Positions 1-10,404 are shown, counted from the first letter of the stretch. The stretch is DNA of 64,000 nt from Gnetum montanum (GCA_015680685.1 MNCI01010150.1:232426-296425); one strand, 5' to 3'. Notes: generated by a model not told the origin, from the letters alone. Made by a program: numbers and translations.

Positions 1-1305
1 AATGATAGTGGATGTGAGGTTTGCTACTATGACCATCGTAAGGGATGTTGCCCAATCATCTCACATCTGCAGGAGTCTGGGGTGTATGCATTAAATCAAA
101 GACTTAATCAACAGCAAACACCCCGAAGGTTACCTTATCCACAAGGTAACCCAAGGCAGTTCCACCAACCCTTGACATATTATCCTCCATAGCCCATTGG
201 ACAACATCAGCAGTGGCAATACCCATAGTCATGGGGGATGCCACCGCCAACACATCAATACCCTTACCGGTAGCCTGATCCTCATAGATATTATGTGCAA
301 TAGCCGGTTCCTCCAGCTGACTCTACGGGTCACATAAAACCTCCATGTTACTACCAAGTTCAGGAACATTTTAGGACTCCCCCTCCTTCGGGAAATGTCC
401 CATACCCACGATATCCTCCAAGTTCATTCGCATCTCTTGCACCTATGGCCACACCACCAACCGCTCCAACGAAAGCCAGAGTAAATCCCACTCAACTACG
501 AAAACCTACTACTGCGAGGGCCTCCAAGCCTTCAATATCAGTTGGTTCTAACAATCGTTCATCAAAAAGACCCTTCCTTAGGACTAATAATCCAACTAAG
601 CCTTCGCCATCACAAGTAGTTGAACATCCTAACACTCCCATGCCCAACACGATTTCGGGAAATCCTCCAACGGCAAAATCACGTCCAATGCATACAATTA
701 TGTTAACGCATACAGTAACTGACTGGATCAAGGTGGGCCACCTCCCAAAAAAATTATCAGATCCAGGTGTCCCCTTAGTTTACCTCCAAGCTGCTGGGAA
801 TGAACCCCATAAGGCTCTTCTTGACTCAGGTTCCGAGGTCAACTTAATCTCACAAAAACTATATAAAACCTAGAACCTGCCTCCACTCAAAAAGAGCAAC
901 ATTTGCCTTGAGCTAGCTGACCAATCCATCACTGTTCCTCTGGGACAGGTTGAAGACATTGTTACCACTGTCGGTGGTTGGTCCTACCCAACTGACTTTC
1001 TAGTGATCGAAGTGAACAACAATGAAGGGGACTTCCCAATTATAATGGGAAGGGCATGGTTAAGTACAGTAGACGCATGCCTTAGGATCCGCAATCTTTC
1101 CTTGGAAATATCTAAGATAAACATATGTGGAAAGATCAAGAAGAGGATAGTTCCATGCATCACATACAGAGATTCATTGGGTGATGACATGGAGGAAATG
1201 TCTCCATGTAACAAGTGTGCCCAGGAAACTCTCCAACAAAGATGCCTGTATGTAGCAACCACACAAGAAGTAGTAGACACCCCCGTGGTTGATAACTTCT
1301 TGTAG
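1..1305 (+). pseudogene. gag C-terminus and aspartic protease of element A
   Basis: Frame 1 is open apart from TAG stops at 190, 226, 271, 301 and 871. It starts with a zinc knuckle, C-x2-C-x3-H-x4-C (CEVCYYDHRKGCC, 13-51), which would bind element RNA, followed by a Gln/Pro/Tyr-rich gag tail. The protease has the active-site triad in ALLDSGSEVNLIS (about 802-855) and the flap-side GRAWLST (about 1048-1068). At 226 and 271 the sister copy E has Gln, and at 871 copy D has Trp, so the stops are decay. The stop at 1303 is probably premature too, since D has one frame through RT. Confidence 0.85.
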
Positions 1306-1519
1306 GAGCAAAAAAATATGCATGGAACGAACTGAGGAAACTCATGCTAACAACCGTGGCATAGACACATTGGAATGTGAGCATCGCCAACTTCCACCCC
1401 TCAACTTAAGATCATCAAATGGGAGAAGTTGGGCACTTCTTAGAAATTCAAATAGGCGCTCACTATTTCGGATCTCTCCCTTACAACTCAGTCATGGGGG
1501 AGATGGCCACCTATGCTAA
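1306..1519 (+). pseudogene. Internal deletion junction and pol C-terminal tail of element A
   Basis: Sequence after protease resembles the protease-RT linker of E (around 32330) as far as about 1430, then joins directly to the end of pol. The last codons, in frame 2, read QLSHGGDGHLC and a stop at 1517-1519. This peptide closes pol in B, D and E as well. Roughly 3 kb of RT, RNase H and integrase present in D is missing. The exact breakpoint cannot be fixed by eye. Confidence 0.7.
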
Positions 1520-3020
1520 TCATATGGGGCCCTCAATTCTTTTTCAGTTTTTGTTTTACACATTTTTATTTTACAAATTTCTTTAACTTTTCTAATTTTT
1601 GTTTTACAAATTTCTTTAACTTTTCTTGTTTTTGTTTTACAACATCGTTGTACTTTTCTATTTTGTGTGTGTGTGCGTGTGTGTCATCCACCCTATAAGT
1701 TCGTCACCCAATAAGTGTTTAGACCAATGGTATGAACTGTTTTCATATTGATTGCTAATGTTTGGTTTTTACCTTTAAATTACATTGATGATACTAAGGT
1801 ATGTTTCTTTTGATATGGCAGGCAATGAGATCACTTCATCCATCCATCCATCAAGTCTATGGTTTTTCTTGGCTTGGAAATGTACAGTTCCCTTTTAATA
1901 AAAACTTTAACGAACCGATGACTGGGCATTTCTCAAACTAAGGAAGGACTCAAGGATTACAAAGGGGGTGACTTCAAGGGAACTTGATGCTTTTGTGTTG
2001 GTCATTCACTTGGGTGCTTGGTTGTTTTCTTCTTAAGTTTTCTTACTGTTCCGATGTTACCCAATAATTGGAAGCTGAGACAATAAAAATAAAAAAGTCT
2101 TTGCATGGTGTGGTCCCCACGCAAAAAAACAAAAAACACAAAAAAAAAACAATCCAAGTGAGGATTCAAAGCACACCCCTTAGATGGAATAACTTTGGGC
2201 TACAAACACTGGTTATGGAACCAAAGTGTTCCCTCTAACTAAGACCCTTCTCGCTTTCCATTCTCTCCTTGTTTCATCAGAATGGTGGTGGCTCTTTAAA
2301 GATGCATCCTCGTTATCCAAGTGGATGGTTTAACCGAATGCATTGATGCGAAGTCACTGGAAGTGGTTGGTTTGAGCCCAAAGTTGGAATGAGATTTGCC
2401 AAGTCACATTAATCATAAAACACACAAGGGGTTGTACACCACCTTGTTCTTGGGATTCCATTCCATTTCTCCTTCTCTCCATCCTTCTCTCCATTTTTCA
2501 CCTCATTACTGGTTGTATCATTAGTGTATATATTTTGGTTGATGCATTGTTTTCTTTTTGGTACATTCTTGCGGTTAAGACCTTAACTCTTGTTCCAAAG
2601 GACATTCCCAGAGCCTACAGACTCTTTGAATGTGGGATTGTCAGGGCATTAAGGGCATGAGCCTGCTTTGGGGAGGACTCACTGACATTCCTATTTGGAA
2701 CATTAGTTAACTTCTTTTCCTTAACATTTTGCAATTAATTATTATTTTTTTCATTCCCATCTTGACATCTGCTTCATCGATGCCATAGTTGTCCCCTTTT
2801 ACCTATCTTTCTTACTCCTTTTCTTTCTCCATTCTTTTGCTATCGGAGGTTAGCGATTAGTCATGGGGGTATGGGGCCTGATTTTTTGATTTTTCTCCTA
2901 AGCCCCGAATTTTTTCGTTTCTCTTCCTAACCCCCACACCTTCGATAGTCATCATCTACATATTTCCAAATCCATATCAGCCATACCACAACCTAGCCAA
3001 TGGACTTACACCGAAGAAAG
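1520..3020 (+). other. Long 3' noncoding region of element A
   Basis: No credible ORF. It opens with a T-rich stretch whose Phe-rich readings are not protein-like. It then carries blocks shared with the other elements: the tract around 2095-2250 (GTCTTTGCATGGTGTGG and following), a block at 2601-2682, and a second GTCATGGGGG tract at 2860-2876. The same order of blocks recurs in B, D, E, F and H, so the region is a conserved part of the family. Confidence 0.75.
2601..2682 (+). other. Conserved noncoding block, copy in A
   Basis: Runs from GACATTCCCAGAGCCTAC to TTTGGGGAGGACTCAC. The flanks GTGGG (2632-2636) and CTCAC (2678-2682) could pair, with one G-U. Homologous blocks lie in B, C, D, E, F and H. 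Function unknown. Confidence 0.6.
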
Positions 3021-3080
3021 GTATTATTTACTTAATGATCCAATTACCCTTGCTAATATATGATTGTGTTGTGTGTGCAG
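3021..3080 (+). other. Candidate 60-nt intron before an ATG, element A
   Basis: AAAG^GTATTA at the left, TTGCTAATA as a branch-like site near 3050-3058, a GT-rich tract and GTGCAG at the right, directly followed by ATGGCA at 3081. C, D and E have segments of exactly 60 nt at the same place, and H has one of 56 nt. Sixty nucleotides is short for a plant intron, so the segment may instead be a conserved leader. Confidence 0.5.
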
Positions 3081-3325
3081 ATGGCACTCATACAACAACG
3101 AAATGGATCTAGAGCAAACACTTGGAATGGAGCAATGCTGAAGCAGCTATGCAAGGAGCAAGATTGATGATGCGCTTATGGATGGACAATGAAAGGTGCA
3201 ATCTAGGCGTTGGCAGTAGCAAGAATCTTCTCTCTTCTTCTCTTCTATTCTCTCTCCTCTTTTCTCTCAGCTGCCAAATGTGGCCTGATGTCATTGTAAT
3301 AAGGTGTTCACCCTTGTTGTCATGA
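3081..3325 (+). CDS. Short ORF2-position stub of element A
   Basis: Two overlapping readings look conserved among A, C, D and E. One starts at ATG 3081 (MALIQQRNGS..., 28 codons, stop TGA) and could be the remnant N-terminus of ORF2. The other, ending at 3323-3325, reads LEWS...QGARLMMRLWMDNE..NLGVGSS and matches C at 14571-14765. Both cannot be under equal selection, and plain nucleotide homology could explain the similarity. The site corresponds to the ORF2 start in H. Confidence 0.35.
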
Positions 3326-3451
3326 ACACCAGTCTTGTCAAGTCTTGTAATAATGATCCATTCACATGTCATTCCATAGTTCCATTTTCCTCAACAATCC
3401 CATACCTACCTGATATTATTGTAAAGAACTCGAGGACGAGTTTTCATTCAA

Positions 3452-3462
3452 TCATGGGGGTA
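3452..3462 (+). other. Polypurine tract before the 3' LTR of A
   Basis: TCATGGGGGTA directly precedes the LTR start TGATGAG. This is the expected place for the plus-strand primer. The same tract, or a mutated form, precedes the 3' LTRs of B, C, D, E, F and H. Confidence 0.8.
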
Positions 3463-4379
3463 TGATGAGACGTGAATTGCACATGCCGCGATCTCGCATC
3501 CCCTACGATATCACGTACGCGATATTGCGGTCTGCCGCCAAATATATAAATAAGAGGCGGCACTCCCCTCATTTCCCAATGAGATAGGCAAAGTAGCGAA
3601 GCTTTAGCAGATTGATCACCCCAGAGATAGAATATTTTCCATGTGCCCACAGTAGGAGTCCCCCAAGTGAACGGTTTTTTATTCGAGCAGCTTTGTACCT
3701 GAACACAAGTTGTGTATAGTAATAAAGATGAGCTTTGTGGATAAACCTTGCAGTGCATGGATAGGTTTAATTAATGTTATTTTCTGCTTTCCTAGTAATG
3801 CGGCATGAGTACGACTTGCTTACAAGCGTTGACGAACATGTACAGCTAGCCAAGGAATCGGCTACTCATCGCGAGTAGATTCTCTCACCTTTCCTCCTAG
3901 AACATGGGACAAGTACGACTTGATTATGAGCATCTACGGATGTGTATGGCTAGTCAAGGAATTAGCTGCTTGTCACACTTAGGTTAGTTAAGTGCCTCAG
4001 TACGACCGCTTCGAGCACGTGTGTTACGTGTGGTAATCCTAGTAACGATTAGCGTTTGGTAGCCACAGTTGCACAGTTTAGGGTGTGTACGACAAGTGGG
4101 AATGAATGCTGATGCTAGGACTTAGTTAGTTAGTTTTAGTTTCTCAACCCTTCACCGTTTAGCATAGGAGATAAACTATAAAATACAAAAAAAATCATAT
4201 ACCTCAGAATTACTTAACCATACACCATGACAACAACAAGTAAGTCTGGGAAGATCACGAATGATTAACCCCAAGTGTTCCTTGTGGCGTTTAGGCATTT
4301 AGTCTGCAGAGTTCGACTGGATCACACGTGCTACACTCATTTCGTATGGTTGAGTGTAGGGGTACCTCGCCACTCATCA
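3463..4379 (+). repeat. 3' LTR of element A
   Basis: Starts TGATGAGACG, ends GCCACTCATCA; 917 bp. U3 holds GATATC-centred palindromes (about 3490-3535), then a TATA box (TATATAAATAAGAGG near 3542). Downstream are the CACAGTAGGAGTC motif, AATAAAGATGAG (possible polyadenylation signal) and the family U5 end GTAGGGGTACCTCGCC. U5 is shared with all sister elements; U3 is not. Confidence 0.85.
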
Positions 4380-5210
4380 ATTACCATCAAATTTATGCAA
4401 CAACATATTGTAAATAGGTTTGGGGTGCTATGTTCACTAATTTTTGATAATGGGACTCATTTCATAGGTGCCACATTTAGAAAATTAATGCAACGCTTGG
4501 GGGTAGAACATAAATTAACAACACGTTACCACCCCCAAGCCAACGGTCAAGCAAAGGTAACCAACCAAGAGATTACAAAAATATTAATGTGAACCATTAG
4601 CAAATATAGGAAGGATTGGAGTACAAAACTTAATGATGCTCTCTGGGCTTACCGATCAACTTGGAAACTTCCTATTGGATATTCTCCTTATGAGTTAGTG
4701 TATGGAAAACTACCAATGCTCCTGATTCAATCCAAGCTTTGTACACTCTCAATGGTCTATGAATTAAACATTGATCTAAATCTAGCACAGAAATAAATAT
4801 TGATCAATCTGAATGTGCTAGATGAAAATTGCTTAGTGGTCCTATCTTTGAATGAGGTAAACAAGGCATTTAGAAAGGAACAGCATGACCTTAGAATTAG
4901 AAAATTAAGGTTTCAACTAGGAGAGAAGGTAATCTACTAGAACCCCACACATGTACCTCAAAAGGAAAAATTTCAAACATTGTGGGAGGGACCTTATATA
5001 ATTGATCAAACCTTTCCCTTTGGGGCCATGATAATTTACAAACTTGATAGCCCAAATGAAAATAAATTGTTCAATATCCAGCAAATTAAACCTTTCTTAG
5101 AACCAAGATTGGCTAGTGTAAATACTGCCTCAACTAATGGACATCCACATTCTATTTTTTGGATGTCCTTCTTCCAACTCAATCATGGAGGAGATGGCCA
5201 TCCATGCTAA
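4380..5210 (+). pseudogene. Integrase C-terminal part of element B
   Basis: Begins in the catalytic core (VNRFGVLCSLIFDNGTHF; the second Asp of DDE is in FDNG) and runs through YHPQANGQAKVTNQ. The position usually holding the catalytic Glu (GQAE) is Lys, codon AAG at 4554-4556. The C-terminal domain follows with a few stops and ends in FFQLNHGGDGHPC, stop 5208-5210. Integrase inserts the cDNA; this copy is inactive. Confidence 0.85.
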
Positions 5211-6710
5211 CCATTACCATGGCCTCTTAGTTTTTCTACCTTTTTGTTTTTCATGTTTTTAATTTTACAAATTTTTTTATTTTCAAATTTTTCTAAATTT
5301 TACACCATCTCTAGTACCTTTAAAATTTCTTGATTATTTTACACTTTCTTATATATTTTACTTTATTTTTTTTCTTTGGATTAAGTGTGATATTTTCTCA
5401 TTTTTTCTAATAAATTTTCTTTTTTGTCATAGGACATAATGTTGTTGTTGCTGTTTGCTAATCATGGTTTGTGCTTAATGTGTGATTGTCAATGTTTGGT
5501 TTCTATTTTTAAATTGTAATGTTTGATGACTTCCGCATGGTTTATTTTTCATGGAACAAGTAGTAAGTCCATGTCATCCACCCATCCAATGAGCTCTATG
5601 GTTTTCTTTGTTCTAGGAATTTGAGGTTCCTTTTTCATTAAAGAAATTTTTAATCAATTAGTGACCTTGGGAGTTTCAGAATTAGGAGTTTGTAAAGGAT
5701 GAAACTTCAAGGGGAATCAATACTCTTTGTACTCTTCTTCTTGCTTGAGTGCTTGAGTGTTTTTTCATAGAATTCTTATCATTTCATACCACCTAATGAT
5801 AGGAAGACAAATAACATCATTGCATGGTGTGGTTCCCATCATTCAAAAAAAAAGAAAAAAAAAGAAAAAAACAATGGAAATTCAAAGCACATCCCTTGGA
5901 CAAATAAAAGGGCTACAAGCACTAGTTATGAGACTCGAAAGACATACACCTATGCCTGAAGGTCCCCTCTAACTAAGGCCCCTTCTCTCTCTCTTCCTAC
6001 TTCTCTCTCCTCTTTTTGGAATGGTGGTTGTCTTGTAGGGACACTCTTGCATCTCTAGTGGGAGGATCAGTCTTAGAGTGGCAATGCAAAGTTACTGAAA
6101 GGGGATGGATTTGGTTTGGATTGAGGATGGAACTTCTCAGGTCATTTTAACCACAATTCCACAAGGGACTTCTTATGACCTCAATTTGGAACTTCATTCC
6201 ACCTTCTCTATCATCCATCCATGCTTCCATAACTCACTCACTACCAAGTTTTATGTTATGCTCTATGTCTTAGTCTAATGTAGTAGGGTTCTTGAGTGGA
6301 TTCTTTTGGGTTGTCCCTTAACTTGTTATGATCATTAAATCAACTATGGGGCCCACGGACTCCTTAGTTGAGGTTATGCAAGGGTAAAAATGACATGAGC
6401 CTATTATGGGGAGGATCCACCTACATAACTTTTGGCTTGATTAGTTAAGGTTCCTTACCTTTGACATCACTATAATCTTATATTTTGTATTTTCCATTGT
6501 GTAAGCCACTTAGTACTCCTTAATCAGTCATTACATTCATCCATTAAATTGATTTTTCTCAATTTTTTCAAATTTATGAACTTCAACATCCTCTTCTCAT
6601 AATTTCATACTATTCTTGGTCTTCTAAGCTTTCATTTGATCCCAATTTCATCAAAAAATTCCTTGTATTTTGAAAGTTTGACCAAAGTCAACAAAATTTA
6701 ATGGTGGTCA
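5211..6710 (+). other. Noncoding region of element B between pol and ORF2
   Basis: No credible ORF. It contains the family blocks: TGCATGGTGTGGTTCCCA near 5822, GGGCTACAAGCACTAG with the following stretch to about 5990, and the GTGGG-type block at 6345-6420. After about 6520 it departs from the ORF2-less elements and leads to the U3-like segment. Confidence 0.65.
6345..6420 (+). other. Conserved noncoding block, copy in B
   Basis: GGGCCCACGGACTCC to ATTATGGGGAGGATCCAC. Same order of motifs as in A and E; the stem partners are more eroded here. Confidence 0.5.
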
Positions 6711-6712
6711 AC

Positions 6713-6762
6713 AGCTACATTAATGAGGCCTCATTAACATAGTGTAAAAATACTATATATAC
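6713..6762 (+). promoter_or_regulatory. Internal U3-like promoter upstream of ORF2 in B
   Basis: A 30-base stretch from 6713 matches 8888-8917 in B's own LTR U3 at 26 of 30 positions; all four differences are transitions. Both contain AATGAGGCCTCATTAACA-type palindromes. A TATA-like CTATATATAC follows at about 6753. It lies about 300 bases before recognisable ORF2. Promoter activity is inferred. Confidence 0.55.
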
Positions 6763-7062
6763 TACTAGACACTTTGAAATTTTTTGTAATTTTCTAATAA
6801 CACACAATAAATTTTTGTAATTTCTCAAAGCCCAAAGCCTTCCAAAGTCCATAACTTTCAAACCATTTGTTCAAATCATTGCATTTTTCGATCTTGCACT
6901 TACCAGAGGTAAGATCTTTATTGTGTGGGCCATAAACCTTAAGGTTTCTAACGTAATTTTCAACATCATATCCCAATGCTCAGGAGGTGATGGTGTCATT
7001 AACAACACATCATCTATTCCCATAAAATCTTTGTGAATGCCATTACTTTCTCAATAAGGTTG

Positions 7063-8592
7063 GAGGAAGGTGAAGAGGCAACTATCTTGGTCATGCAACA
7101 CCAAGGGTAGGAGATAGTGGTAGAAGTGGTAGCTAGCTATGTAGTTGAAGCACTAAATGCACCTACAGTGTCTATACCAGATGTATCAACACTCCAAAAT
7201 GTGTAGACATCCATAGGCATGGTTAGTAGAAAATTGAACGTAGCCTAGCATGGACAACTACTAGAACAATTGGTAGGTACCAAGCAACCAACTTTGGATA
7301 TCTTTGATCTTTTGGAGAACATCATTGCAACCTAGTCAAAGCTATTGAATGCAAGGGGTAGATGCATCATTTTGGAGGGGCAAGTAGAAATGACCCTAGA
7401 GCAAAATCAATGCTTAGCTGCAGAGGTTGCTAAACTTTGTGCTTGACTTGTAGAACAAGCAATCCTCAGCTTGAAAACAACAAGAGATGAAGTTATCAAA
7501 CAGCTTCAAGAATAATTTCAAAAGACTAAGGAGGAAGAAATAATGGCCATCTTCAAATAGTTCATGGTAGAAGCTAAAACACACTCAATCAAAAAGGACT
7601 TGGATCAGATGTGCCAAGAAAATGAAGCATTGGTCGCATGAAATCATTGCCTGCAAAATGTTGGCGCTCAAAGAAATCAAATGTAAGAATTCATTCATTA
7701 ATAGCAAGAGCATCTTACTAGATTTAACACTAAACTAAGGAAATTAGCCACAGAGAACTATAAGCTATCAATGGAGGAGGTATGCACCTTGCAACAAAAG
7801 TCTACCATCGAAATTGTTGCCTAAAAGAATGAAGCTCTCAAGTTTGATAAAGTGAAAAATCACTACAGGGACCAAGTTGGCTTGCAAATGGAAATTAATG
7901 AAAAAGAAATTCATATGGAAAAGGCTAAAGTGAATGACGTCCTCTAGCAACTCTAGTAAGTAAGAGAGATGTGGTAGCCCATCCTTAATAGGATTGATGC
8001 CTACAACAAAGTAAAGATCTACTTGAAGGAGTTGTAGATTGAAGAAATGATAGAATATATGGAGTTGTCCAATCTCTATTATGCAAACCTAGCAATTTTG
8101 ATAGCTAGAAGGCCATGGTCAAAACTGAAGAAATAGGTGGCTAGCTTGTATATGCTATACGAGGCCAAGTTCAAACACCATAAGGACACCAAGAAAAATC
8201 TTGAAATTGCTAATGCTGAACTCAAAGTCCTCAAAGGATGATTCACAGCTCAACGATCCATTGCTGAGGACCTAACTAAATGGATGAATGACTACTAGGA
8301 GCTAAATAACACAATGCAAGTGTTTAACATTAAATGCAAACAATTCATTGCCTAATTCCTCAATGTCAAGGAATTGTTTCTAGTAAGCCCGTGTCCTTGG
8401 GATGTGTCATTTCCAACCCACATTATGGAAGCTACATGGACGATGCATGATCCCAAGAGTAAGGAGGAGAAAATGAAAGCACTACTGGATGCTTTCTACC
8501 TCCCACCTGAAGTTGCAGCAGTAGTAGAAAAACCACAACCACCTCAACCACCACCAGTGCATGAAGCCAATGAAGGTCCCTCAAAGCCTTAG
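7063..8592 (+). pseudogene. ORF2 of element B, coiled-coil part
   Basis: One reading frame (frame 1) with about twenty stops and no obvious frameshift gives a Glu/Lys/Gln-rich coiled-coil protein. It parallels H ORF2: EEATILVMQHQ against EGATMVVMQHQ, IEYMELSNLYYANLAILIA against IEYMELANLQYANLAMLIA, and a C-terminus PWDVSF...TMHDPKSKEEK followed by a Pro-rich tail. The N-terminal domain seen in H is not visible upstream. It may be structural or RNA-binding; no enzyme motif is seen. Confidence 0.75.
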
Positions 8593-8867
8593 GAACCACC
8601 ACCGCCTGGGATCATTTGATCTTCTCCAATAAGCTTCACATAATCAAGGAATGTGTTGTCCAATGTTTGAATAGTTGTATCATGGTGTTCAACTTTGTGT
8701 CTTGAACACCACCATTTTTTATAATGTGTTGATCTATGCACTCGGGCACTCCATTTTTTGTTAAGTCAGTCAAGTTTTTTTGGTGAAGAAAAGTCAATCA
8801 ATAATCCCATACCTTTTCAATTTTGTAAAAGAACTTGAGGATGATATTTCATTCAATCATGGGAGTA

Positions 8868-9811
8868 TGATGAGTCATCATTGGTTGGCTACATCGACGA
8901 GGCCTCATTAACACAGTTGACCATGTCAATGAGGCCTTGTCGATGAGGCCTTGTGAATGCATCTCGGCCTACATTGATGAGGCCCCATCGATGTAGTGTC
9001 TATCTGTCGCCTATAAATATGCACATACCAGCCACATTTATGAGAATCCAAATTTTCATAGTAGCAAAGCTCTTACATTTTTTCCCATTCAAGAGTTAGA
9101 ATTTTTTCCCCCAAGTGCCTACAGTAGGAGTCATTAACTGTACAAATCTTTATTCGAGCATTGTTATACTTGAGCATGACAATGTGTGCAGTAATAAAGA
9201 TGAGCTTTCTCATAAACCTTGTAGCACATTGGATAGATTAGCTATTTTATTTATTTATTTAATGTTTTTAATTATTTATTTATTACTTTCAGTTAGTTAT
9301 TAAATATTTTTCAATTATTATGTTAATAAGACAATTAAGCAAGATAGATTACACACATAAGTATGACCGCTTTGAGTGTAACATGTATTCACTTGGTAAT
9401 CCTAGCAGCGTTATCACTTGGTACGCCTAGTAGCATAGTGTTTAATTGCCCAACAGTGGATATGTGGGTTTAGGACATGTATGGAAAGTGGGGACAAATA
9501 CTTATGTTAGGATTAGTTAAATGATTAGTTACTTAGTAATTTAGATTAGTTAATTAAATCCCTTTTATCTACATTTCAAGAACTAAAATATAAAATACAA
9601 AATGATAAAAATTGGATGCCTTAGTTACACTTAACCATACCAACATACATCATAAGTGTAATGGGTAGGACAATGATTGACCTTAAGGCTAGATTCACTT
9701 CCTAAAGGGCTAGTGCACTGGAAACAATAAAATTCATAGAATTCAACTGGATCTCATGTGAACTCTTTGTGATTTATATGGTTGGGCATAGGGGTACCTT
9801 GCCACTCATCA
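8868..9811 (+). repeat. 3' LTR of element B
   Basis: Starts TGATGAGTCATC after GGGAGTA, ends GCCACTCATCA; 944 bp. U3 is built of GAGGCC-centred inverted repeats (8889-9000), unlike the GATATC type of A, C and H. It has a TATA box (CCTATAAATATGC near 9012), AATAAAGATGAG near 9195 and the shared U5 end. Confidence 0.85.
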
Positions 9812-9829
9812 CATAGGTATAAAAATATT

Positions 9830-10404
9830 AAATCCTCTACAAATCTTCAATAGTAACATGATAGACCTTAAAAACTTCTAATCTATGATATCTTGGGAAA
9901 GACCAATTTCTAATCTATGATATCTTAAAAGAATCCATAACTATTCCTACTCCTAACATCTCATGACCAAGGAACTATATCTCTCCCTTCTAAAATGCAA
10001 ACTTAGAAGCATTTGCATATAAATGTTATTCTTTTAATATTTATAATACTATTCTTAAATGCTCCTTGTGTTTCTCTTCATCCTTAGAGTAAATCAACAT
10101 GTCATCAATAAAGATAATGACAAATTAATCTTAGTAAGAATGAAACAAATTATTCATCAAGTGCAAGAACATTATTAGTACATTGGTAAGTCCCAAGTAC
10201 ATGACTAAGAACTCATAAATTCTATATCATATCTTGAAAGTTGTTTTAGAAATATCTTCCTTCCTCATCCTAGCTTGATGATAATGAAATTTCAAGTTAA
10301 TCATAGAGAATATCTTAACTTCTCTTAGTTGATCAAATAAATCATTAATCATGGGTATAGAATATTAATTCTTAACTATCACCTTATTCAATTATCTATA
10401 ATTA
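9830..10404 (-). pseudogene. RT palm of chromovirus K
   Basis: Minus-strand reading gives NDLFDQLREVKIFSMINLKFHYHQAR, then FVIIFIDDMLIYSKDEEKHKEHL (about 10128-10060). The catalytic FIDD motif is intact, but stops occur before and after. The FLGHVVS region is recognisable further left in decayed form. Inactive. Confidence 0.85.

Larger units (their letters stand above)
1..4379 (+). mobile_element. Element A: Athila/Tat-like LTR retrotransposon, 5' end outside window
   Basis: The visible part runs gag zinc knuckle, protease, a short pol tail, a long noncoding region and a 3' LTR. RT, RNase H and nearly all of integrase are absent: protease is followed within about 130 bases by the pol C-terminal tail. 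The 3' LTR ends at 4379, where the sequence continues in frame inside the integrase of element B. I infer that A is nested in B, with A's 5' LTR and the matching target duplication left of the window. The element could have moved only with proteins supplied by a relative. Confidence 0.85.
4380..9811 (+). mobile_element. Element B, right part: integrase, noncoding region, ORF2, 3' LTR
   Basis: B resumes at 4380 inside the integrase core, interrupted by element A. It then has the pol tail (stop at 5208-5210), a noncoding region, an internal U3-like promoter, ORF2 and an LTR at 8868-9811. It is the only copy here that joins integrase to ORF2, so it best represents the full gag-pol-ORF2 form. Its left half is outside the window. 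Confidence 0.8.

Noticed and set aside
1513-1698. Phe-rich ORF, also at 19669-19917 and 35207-35522
   Set aside because: T-rich sequence after pol; the readings differ between copies and have no domain.
6794-6976. 60-codon minus-strand ORF near the start of B ORF2
   Set aside because: No counterpart in H and no domain; likely chance in AT-rich DNA.
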